Shown here piece by piece: positions 1 through 5,549 of a stretch of DNA of 7,743 nt. The DNA comes from Actinomycetota bacterium. Its GTDB lineage: Bacteria > Actinomycetota > Thermoleophilia > Solirubrobacterales > 70-9. Each line of letters opens with the position of its first letter. The stretch's first letter is position 1. The stretch is taken from positions 1 through 7,743 of the forward strand of contig JAFDWD010000179.1 of the NCBI GenBank assembly GCA_018268695.1, given 5' to 3'. A program made the translations under genes and the position numbers. Under the pieces are notes generated by a model. That model was not told the DNA's origin and searched no databases. It was given only the letters and a program-made list of their open reading frames with translations.

Positions 1-484
1 CGGCGAAGACGAGCGGCCAGAAGAGGTAGAACTGCTCCTCCACCGAGAGCGACCAGAGGTGGGTGAAGAGCGACGGGCGCCCGAACTGTTCGAAGTAGGA
101 CGTGTGCTCGTAGATGAAGTGCCAGTTGGCGAAGTAGAAGAGCGAGGAGATCGCGTCGCCGCGGATCGTGTCGATCTTGTCCGGCTCGGCGATCGCCGAG
201 ACGATCATCGCCACCGCGATCAGCACGCCGACCGCGGGGAGGAGGCGCCGCGCCCGCCGCAGCCAGAACCGGCCGAGCGCGATGTGGTCGGTGGAGCGGA
301 ACTCGCGCAGGAGCAGCGAGGTGATCAGGTAGCCGCTGATGACGAAGAAGACGTCGACGCCGAGGAAGCCCCCGGGGACCCAGCCGAGCCCCGCGTGGTA
401 GCCGAAGACGGCGAGCACCGCCAGCGCCCGCATCGCGTCGATCCCCGGCATGTAGGGGAAGTGGCTGTCCTTCGGTCTACTCAT
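1..484 (-). CDS. Acyltransferase-3 family membrane protein (OafA/YrhL-like), N-terminal part, cut by window edge
   Basis: The reverse strand encodes 161 residues from an ATG at 484-482 and runs off the left edge without a stop. Three family hallmarks appear in order: an N-terminal helix with R19 and the likely catalytic His30 (motif AVFGYHAG), the GGFLGVDVFFVISGYLI segment at 38-54, and HLWSLSVEEQFYLFWP at 142-157. A basic FWLRRARRLLPA stretch (73-84) lies between them, as is usual in this family. Members are multi-pass inner-membrane enzymes that transfer acetyl or other acyl groups to cell-surface sugars. Actinobacterial members often carry a C-terminal SGNH domain, which would lie outside this window. 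The substrate cannot be read from this part. The start is chosen because the PYMPGIDAMRAL motif begins a few residues later and a stop codon lies directly upstream in frame. I see no clear ribosome-binding site before it. It is divergent from clpS with a 24-base gap, so the two may share a control region. Confidence 0.93.
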   Translation of the reverse strand, partial: MSRPKDSHFPYMPGIDAMRALAVLAVFGYHAGLGWVPGGFLGVDVFFVISGYLITSLLLREFRSTDHIALGRFWLRRARRLLPAVGVLIAVAMIVSAIAEPDKIDTIRGDAISSLFYFANWHFIYEHTSYFEQFGRPSLFTHLWSLSVEEQFYLFWPLVFA

Positions 485-499
485 CTACTGCTGCATAAT
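471..499 (+). promoter_or_regulatory. Candidate clpS-operon promoter giving a nearly leaderless transcript
   Basis: A CATAAT hexamer at 494-499 resembles a sigma-70 -10 box. It lies 9 bases before the clpS ATG at 509. A weak -35-like TTCGGT at 471-476 is 17 bases upstream of it. Initiation 6-9 bases after the -10 box would start transcription at or just before the ATG. That fits the absence of a purine-rich ribosome-binding site there and the common use of leaderless mRNAs in actinobacteria. The -35 box would lie inside the divergent acyltransferase gene. This is pattern inference only. Confidence 0.3.
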
Positions 500-508
500 C
501 TCGACCCG

Positions 509-817
509 ATGTCGATATCGGCGCCTTCGCTGTCGATCACGATCGAGAAACCCCGCATCTCCGGCCCGGGTTCGGGGTTGGGGGGTAATTGGCGCGTGAT
601 CGTACGCAACGACAACCACAACACCTTCGACCATGTCGCGCAGACGCTTGCCCGCGTCCTGCCTGGCGTCAGCCTCGACCAGGGACACCGTATCGCTGAC
701 CAGATCCACAATTCAGGCCAGGCCATCGTCTGGACCGGTCCTCGCGAGCCGGCCGAGCACTACTGGGAGCAACTCGACTCCGCGGGCCTGACCATGGCCC
801 CGCTGGAGCGAGGCTGA
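509..817 (+). CDS. clpS: ClpS-family N-degron adaptor (Clp protease adaptor)
   Basis: This 102-residue protein has the ClpS fold signature. A variable N-terminal tail (1-27) is followed by the strand WRVIV, the NDNHNTFDHV motif (34-43), the helix IADQIHNSGQAIV (62-74), and a closing GPRE...AEHYWEQLDSAGL segment. ClpS is a cytosolic adaptor that delivers substrates with N-terminal Leu, Phe, Tyr or Trp to ClpAP or ClpCP. Of the pocket residues known in E. coli ClpS, Asn34, Asp35 and the helix His (here His67) are kept. The third acidic residue (Asp36) is Asn, Thr38 is Asn, and the gatekeeper Met40 is Phe. The AGL-type ending resembles other actinobacterial ClpS proteins. The ATG at 509 is chosen because any extension upstream would run antisense through the acyltransferase gene. 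No clp protease gene is adjacent; instead the stop overlaps the start of a secreted dehydrogenase (TGATG, 815-819). The family call is firm, but whether this variant binds classical N-degrons is open. Confidence 0.88.
   Translation: MSISAPSLSITIEKPRISGPGSGLGGNWRVIVRNDNHNTFDHVAQTLARVLPGVSLDQGHRIADQIHNSGQAIVWTGPREPAEHYWEQLDSAGLTMAPLERG
805..808 (+). promoter_or_regulatory. Ribosome-binding site for GSDH-A inside clpS
   Basis: GGAG lies 8 bases before the ATG at 817, within the last codons of clpS. It supports that start and allows coupled re-initiation by ribosomes ending clpS at 815-817. Confidence 0.6.
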
Positions 818-2865
818 TGCAGCGATCTGGCGCGAAGGCCGCGATTCTCGCGGCCCTGCTGGCGATGGCGGTTGCGCTGTTCGTGGCGCCGGGGGCGGGC
901 GCCGCCGTCACGCTGCCGGAAAAATTCGAAGACCAGACGGTCTGGGGCGGGCTGAACAAGCCGATGATCGTCAAGTTCGCGCCCGATGGCGAGGTCTTCG
1001 TCGGCGAGAAAGGCGGACAGATCTGGGTCTACGAAAACGTCGACGACAAAACGCCGGAACTGTTCGCAAATCTGGCCAAACCGGTCTACGACTACGAAGA
1101 CCACGGCCTGCTGGGGATGGCGATCGACCCGCTCTGGGCGCTCGGGCAGCGCTACGTCTACGTCCTCTACACCTATAACCACAAACTCGCCTACAAGGGC
1201 ACCCAGTCGCCGCAGGTGGCCGACCCGCGCGCCGAACCGCTCGCCTGGCCGGAATACAAAGGGCCTGAAGGCTCCTTCGAAGAAGACAAATGCCCGGAAG
1301 GCGAAGAAGTCAACGAACACAAAATCCCGAAAGAAGAACTCGGGTGCGAGGTGAGCGGCCTCGTCGTCAAACTGAAAGCCGATCCCGCCGGTAGCCACGC
1401 GGAACCATCCGCTGCCGCGCCGGAAGAAGAAGTGCTGCTCGAAGGCTGGTGCCAGCAGGCGACCACGCACTCGGTGGGCGACCTCGGCTTCGGGCCGGAA
1501 GGTGCCCTCTACGTCAGCGGCGGCGAAGGCGCGATGTACTCGGAAGCCGACTACGGCCAGTTCGGCAATCCCTGCCAAGACCCGGTCGAAGAATCCGGCG
1601 GCGAAGTGGTCCGCCTCACCGCGCTCGGTGGCTCGCTGCGCTCGCAGAGCGTGATGCGGAACCACTCGCTCGCCAACCATCCCACTCTGCTCTCGGGCGC
1701 CGTTCTGCGGGTGAACCCGAACACCGGCCAAGGCCTTCCAGGCAATCCCTTCTATTCGAGCAGCGAACCGAACGCGAAACGGATCGTGGCATTCGGCTTC
1801 CGGCAGCCCTGGCGCTTCACCATCGACCAGCGCCTCGGCGAACTCTACGTCTCCAATGTCGGCAACGGCTCCTTCGAGGAGATCGAACGGCTGACGCTCG
1901 GCTCCTCGGCGCCATACAACGGCGGCTGGCCCTGCTACGAAGGCGGTGAAAACGGCAAACCGGTGCGCAACTACGGCTACGCAGGCGAATTCCCGCCTGG
2001 AACCCCCAACCCGTCGATCCAGTACTGCATCGACCAGTACGAAGCCGAAAACAACGGCAACCAGGAAACCGAAACCCCGTTCTACTCCTATCCGCATAAC
2101 GGCCCGGCCGTTCCCGGCGACCAGTGCTACCAAGGCAAACCCCTGGCCACCGACGTCTCCGGCAACGTCTTCAACGAAGGGACCGCCTACTCGCGGGCCT
2201 ACCACGACGCCTTCTTCTTCTCCGACGCGATCCGCGGCTGTATCTACGTGATGCAGAGCGGCTCCGACGGCAAGCCCGACCCGGAAACCGGGACCACCTT
2301 CCTCTCCGGCGTCGAACGATTCTCCTTCCCCGCCGTCGACATGGAGCAGGGCCCCGAAGGCAACATCTTCTACGTCCAGCTCTTCGAAAAATTCGGCAAC
2401 GGCCCGGGCAGTGTGCACCGGATCGTCTACACCGGCACCTCCGAAGGTGAAGAAATCGAACGGGAAGAAAGAGAACAGCGGGAACGGGAGGAAAAGGAGC
2501 AGCGGGAACGCGAAGAAAGGGAAGCGCGGGAACGCAAGGAACGCGAAGAACGGGAACGGAAGGAGAAGGAATCGACTCCTCCGGTGACCCCGACGCCTCC
2601 GCCGACCTACGCGCCGCCGCAGATCAAGAAGCGGCCGGGAAAGACGACGACCCAGCTCTCCGCGAAGTTCGTCTTCGCCGGCCAGGGGGGGACCAAGTTC
2701 AGGTGCAAGCTCGACGGCAAGGGCTTCTCCTCCTGTCGCTCCCCGCGCACTTACAAGAACCTCAAGGTGGGCAAGCACTCCTTCCGGGTGTACTCGGCCG
2801 ATCCGGCCGGGAACCGATTGAGCGCCAATCGCGTCTTCACCTGGAATATCGTTCCTAGGTCTTGA
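817..2865 (+). CDS. Secreted PQQ-type glucose/sorbosone dehydrogenase-like protein with E/R-rich helix and C-terminal domain (GSDH-A)
   Basis: This 682-residue protein has a Sec-type signal peptide (1 to about 29; cleavage probably after AGA or GAA at 27-30). A six-bladed propeller of the GSDH/aldose sugar dehydrogenase family follows at about 35-540. Family marks are DHGLLGMAIDP, the catalytic-type His218 in HSVGDLGFGPEGALYVSGG, GAVLRVNPNTGQG, GFRQPWRFT (R329, Q330), FEEIERL and GWPCYEG (370-376). Relatives oxidise aldoses outside the cytoplasm using PQQ and Ca2+; the substrate here is unknown. Gln330 replaces the Asn that normally follows the PQQ-contacting Arg. The core carries eight Cys that match the downstream paralogue in order, fitting export and disulfides. 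After the core come a charged helix (543-585), a Pro-rich linker (588 to about 603) and a beta domain with C630-X9-C640. The core is about 500 residues, longer than the roughly 370 of E. coli YliI. The ATG overlaps the clpS stop, and the TGA overlaps the next start. Confidence 0.88.
   Translation: MQRSGAKAAILAALLAMAVALFVAPGAGAAVTLPEKFEDQTVWGGLNKPMIVKFAPDGEVFVGEKGGQIWVYENVDDKTPELFANLAKPVYDYEDHGLLGMAIDPLWALGQRYVYVLYTYNHKLAYKGTQSPQVADPRAEPLAWPEYKGPEGSFEEDKCPEGEEVNEHKIPKEELGCEVSGLVVKLKADPAGSHAEPSAAAPEEEVLLEGWCQQATTHSVGDLGFGPEGALYVSGGEGAMYSEADYGQFGNPCQDPVEESGGEVVRLTALGGSLRSQSVMRNHSLANHPTLLSGAVLRVNPNTGQGLPGNPFYSSSEPNAKRIVAFGFRQPWRFTIDQRLGELYVSNVGNGSFEEIERLTLGSSAPYNGGWPCYEGGENGKPVRNYGYAGEFPPGTPNPSIQYCIDQYEAENNGNQETETPFYSYPHNGPAVPGDQCYQGKPLATDVSGNVFNEGTAYSRAYHDAFFFSDAIRGCIYVMQSGSDGKPDPETGTTFLSGVERFSFPAVDMEQGPEGNIFYVQLFEKFGNGPGSVHRIVYTGTSEGEEIEREEREQREREEKEQREREEREARERKEREERERKEKESTPPVTPTPPPTYAPPQIKKRPGKTTTQLSAKFVFAGQGGTKFRCKLDGKGFSSCRSPRTYKNLKVGKHSFRVYSADPAGNRLSANRVFTWNIVPRS
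2443..2571 (+). repeat. Low-complexity tract encoding an E/R/K single alpha-helix
   Basis: Residues 543-585 of GSDH-A are almost only Glu, Arg, Lys and Gln, with no hydrophobic heptad positions. Acidic and basic residues alternate so that many i to i+4 salt bridges are possible, as in ER/K-type isolated single alpha-helices. At the DNA level the tract is built of imperfect GAA/CGG/CGC units. One near-repeat spells EQRERE at both 2473-2490 and 2497-2514, so slippage could lengthen or shorten it. At about 1.5 Å per residue, 43 residues would make a stiff rod of roughly 6 nm between the propeller and the C-terminal domain. Confidence 0.7.
2862..2865 (+). other. TTGA stop/start overlap joining the two dehydrogenase genes
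   Basis: The TTG start of GSDH-B (2862-2864) overlaps the TGA stop of GSDH-A (2863-2865). No good ribosome-binding site precedes it, only AGG at 2857-2859, which is too close. An in-frame TAG at 2856-2858 rules out an earlier start. The next in-frame candidate, a GTG at 2895, would remove the basic start of the signal peptide. Re-initiation by ribosomes leaving GSDH-A is the likely route. Confidence 0.65.
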
Positions 2866-5549
2866 GGAGAGCGCGTCTCACTTTCACGGCACTCGTGGTG
2901 GGCTTCGGCCTACTGGGGGTCGGGAGCGCCGCCGCGGAGACCCTTCCTCCCGGGTTCCAGGACGAAGTAGTCCTGGAAACGAACCAGCCCGGGCTCGAGC
3001 ATCCCGTCGCGTTCAAATTCGCCCCCGACGGTCGCACCTTCGTCGCCTTGAAGGGCGGCAAGATCGCGGTCTTTCCCGCGGGCGCGGACAGTTCGACGCC
3101 GCCGACCGTCTTCGCCAATCTCGCCAAGCAGGTCTACGACAACGGCGACCACGGGCTGCTCGGCCTGGCGCTCGACCCAAAATTCGACGAAGGCCGTCCC
3201 TACCTCTACGCCCTCTACACCTTCAACCACGAACTCGGGCTGCCGGCGGGCGTCGAAATGCCGAAGTACCCCTCGGTGGGAACCGGTTCGGCCGAATACC
3301 AAGGCGACTCATGCCCGGAAGAAAACCGCTGCATCGTCAGCGGTCGACTCGTGCGCCTGACGGCCGAAGGCAACCACGCCCGCCAGTCGGGCGGCGAAGA
3401 CGAAGAGACCGTTCTCCTCGAAGGCTGGTGCCAGCAGTCGAGCAGCCATTCGATCGGCGATCTCGGTTTCGGACCCGAAGGGGCGCTGTTCGTCAGCGGT
3501 GGGGAAGGTGGCATCTTCACGAATCCCGACTACGGGCAGTACGAAAACCTGTGTGGCGATCCCAACGGCACCAAAGGCACGTCGATGTTGTTGAACCCGG
3601 AAGCCGAAGGTGGGGCGATCCGCTCGCAGAGCATCTTCCGCCCCGGCGGCCAGGTGCTGCTCAACGGGACGCTCGACCGGATCGACCCCGACACCGGCGA
3701 AGGCTGGCCGGGAAACCCTTACTTCGGCGACGCGAACGCGAACAAACGGCGGATCGTCGCGATGGGCTTCCGCAATCCGTTCCGATTCACCGTCAGTCCG
3801 CAGCTCGGCGATGTGTTCGTCAACAACGTCGGCGCGAACATCTACGAGGAGATCGACCGGGTACCGATCGGCGGCTCGCTCTACAACTCGGGGTGGCCCT
3901 GCTACGAAGGGCTCGGGCGCAACTTCGAATTCGAAGTCCTCGGCCTGAACGCCTGCGAACGACTCTACGGAGTGCCGAACTCGACCGCCACGCCGTTCTT
4001 CTACTACTCGCACATGGCGCCGGTCGCGCCGGGTGACACCTGTCCGCACAACGCCGGCTCGGCGATCTCGGGATCCGCCTTCTACGAAGGCTCGACCTAC
4101 CCGGCGCGCTACGAAGACTCCCTGTTCTTCGCCGACTCCGTGCGCGGGTGCATCTACGTGATGCCTGCCGACCACGACGGCGGAGAAGCGAGACTCGATC
4201 CTTCGGCGGTCGAACCGTTCTTGTCGGACGCGACCAACTATCCCGGCGTCGATGTCGAGCAGGGTCCCGAAGGCGCGATCTGGTACGTCAGCCTCTACGA
4301 AGGGACGATCAACCGGATCGCCTACGACCCCGGCGCGCCCACCGCCCACCTGACGACCGTCGGCGATCCCTGGGGAGAAGTCGACCTGACGGTGGAATTC
4401 GACGCGAGCGGCTCGACCGGACCGGCCGGCGACACGCTCGAATACACGTGGGACCTCGACGGGGACGGCGAATTCGACGACGGATCGAACTCCGCGAAAC
4501 AGCAGTTCACCTATACCGACGGCAGCCACAACGTCGTCGCCGCGGTCAAGGTCAAAGACGTTCAGACGGGGAAATCGTCGGTCGCCAAGCTGACCGTCTA
4601 CCCCGGTGACTCGCCTCCCGAGGTGACCGTCTCCGAACCTTCGCCGAGCCAGACCTGGAGCGTCGGTCAGCAGCTCCACTTCGCCGGGTCCGCGCGCGCC
4701 GAAGGAGGGACCGGAGCCGTGCTGCCCGCCGCCGCCCTCTACTGGAAGACCCGCCTGCTCCACTGTCCGTTCGAAGCTTCGAGCTGTCACGAACATCCGA
4801 TCCAGGTCTTCCCCGGGGTGAGCGAAGGCACGGTCGGCGCGCCCGACCACGTCTTTCCTTCCTACGTCAACTTCATCCTCAGCGCCACCGATTCGCGCGG
4901 GTTGACCGCGGAAGCCTCGGTCCGCGTGGCCGCCCGTCCGGTTCGCCTTCGGATCCTCTCCGAGCCGCCCGGTGTCCCGATCGCCGTCGGCGAATCGAAA
5001 GTCGTCACCCCAGGTGAATTCGTCGGGATCGAGGGCTCGCGCACCGAAGTCGCGGCCCCGGAGACGGTGACGGTGGGGGACGCCGACTACACGTTCGAAC
5101 GCTGGTGCGACGGGGGCGCCCGGGTCCACGCGGTCCCCAGCGATACCGATGGCGAATACCTCGCGATCTATTCCTCCGGTGGGGTTCCCGCCGGGAGCTG
5201 CGGCGGGGGAGGAGGCGGCGGCTCGGGTGACGCTCCGCGGCAGGACGTCGCCACCCCGGGTCCAGGCGCAGCGAAGCCGCCTCGCCCCGGCGCGCCGCGC
5301 CTGCGATCGCATCCCCCGAAGCGCACCAGGTCCAGGGTCGCGAAGTTCACCTTCGGCGCCTCGACCGCGACGAGCTTCCGCTGCCGCTTGGATCGCGGCA
5401 AGTACGCCGCCTGTCGATCGCCACGGACCTATCGCGGCCTCCGGCCGGGGACGCACGCGGTGGCCATCTACGCGGTCGGCAAATCTGGGAGCAGGGGCGT
5501 GGCCACGATCTACCGCTGGCGCATTCTCGCGAGCTCGGTCGGGCGCTAG
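2862..5549 (+). CDS. Secreted PQQ-type glucose/sorbosone dehydrogenase-like protein with PKD and repeat domains (GSDH-B)
   Basis: This 895-residue paralogue of GSDH-A has a signal peptide (MRRARLTF plus a hydrophobic core; cleavage probably after Ala25). The propeller spans about 27-489. Motifs are DHGLLGLALDP, His196 in HSIGDLGFGPEGALFVSGG, GTLDRIDPDTGEG, GFRNPFRFT (R304, N305) and GWPCYEG; the canonical Arg-Asn pair is intact. The eight core Cys match GSDH-A in order. C-terminal parts are: a PKD domain (about 490-582) with the YTWDLDGDGEFDDG core; an Ig-like region (about 583-685); a segment like divergent InlB-type repeats (about 686-775, LSEPPGVPIA ... YTFERWCDGGA); a Gly- and Pro-rich linker; and a final domain with C841-X9-C851 shared with GSDH-A. 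The expected role is extracellular or wall-associated sugar oxidation with PQQ; the extra domains suggest polysaccharide or wall binding. Substrate and cofactor are not proven by sequence. The TTG start overlaps the previous stop, and the TAG stop overlaps the flippase stop on the other strand. Confidence 0.88.
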   Translation: MRRARLTFTALVVGFGLLGVGSAAAETLPPGFQDEVVLETNQPGLEHPVAFKFAPDGRTFVALKGGKIAVFPAGADSSTPPTVFANLAKQVYDNGDHGLLGLALDPKFDEGRPYLYALYTFNHELGLPAGVEMPKYPSVGTGSAEYQGDSCPEENRCIVSGRLVRLTAEGNHARQSGGEDEETVLLEGWCQQSSSHSIGDLGFGPEGALFVSGGEGGIFTNPDYGQYENLCGDPNGTKGTSMLLNPEAEGGAIRSQSIFRPGGQVLLNGTLDRIDPDTGEGWPGNPYFGDANANKRRIVAMGFRNPFRFTVSPQLGDVFVNNVGANIYEEIDRVPIGGSLYNSGWPCYEGLGRNFEFEVLGLNACERLYGVPNSTATPFFYYSHMAPVAPGDTCPHNAGSAISGSAFYEGSTYPARYEDSLFFADSVRGCIYVMPADHDGGEARLDPSAVEPFLSDATNYPGVDVEQGPEGAIWYVSLYEGTINRIAYDPGAPTAHLTTVGDPWGEVDLTVEFDASGSTGPAGDTLEYTWDLDGDGEFDDGSNSAKQQFTYTDGSHNVVAAVKVKDVQTGKSSVAKLTVYPGDSPPEVTVSEPSPSQTWSVGQQLHFAGSARAEGGTGAVLPAAALYWKTRLLHCPFEASSCHEHPIQVFPGVSEGTVGAPDHVFPSYVNFILSATDSRGLTAEASVRVAARPVRLRILSEPPGVPIAVGESKVVTPGEFVGIEGSRTEVAAPETVTVGDADYTFERWCDGGARVHAVPSDTDGEYLAIYSSGGVPAGSCGGGGGGGSGDAPRQDVATPGPGAAKPPRPGAPRLRSHPPKRTRSRVAKFTFGASTATSFRCRLDRGKYAACRSPRTYRGLRPGTHAVAIYAVGKSGSRGVATIYRWRILASSVGR

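Noticed and set aside
59..508. A 150-codon upstream extension of the clpS frame
   Set aside because: It lies antisense to the acyltransferase gene, is charged low complexity, and would give ClpS an implausible N-terminal domain. The ATG at 509 gives the normal family length.
485..709. A 74-codon minus-strand frame ending directly at the acyltransferase start (TAG then ATG)
   Set aside because: The abutting stop and start look like coupling, but the frame is antisense to the conserved ClpS core and has no ribosome-binding site or protein-like features.
760..2778. A 672-codon open frame on the minus strand, antisense to GSDH-A
   Set aside because: It is the codon-aligned shadow of GSDH-A. Its many Phe residues are GAA codons read backwards, and stops are lacking because TTA, CTA and TCA are rare in this GC-rich gene. 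It has no recognisable motif.
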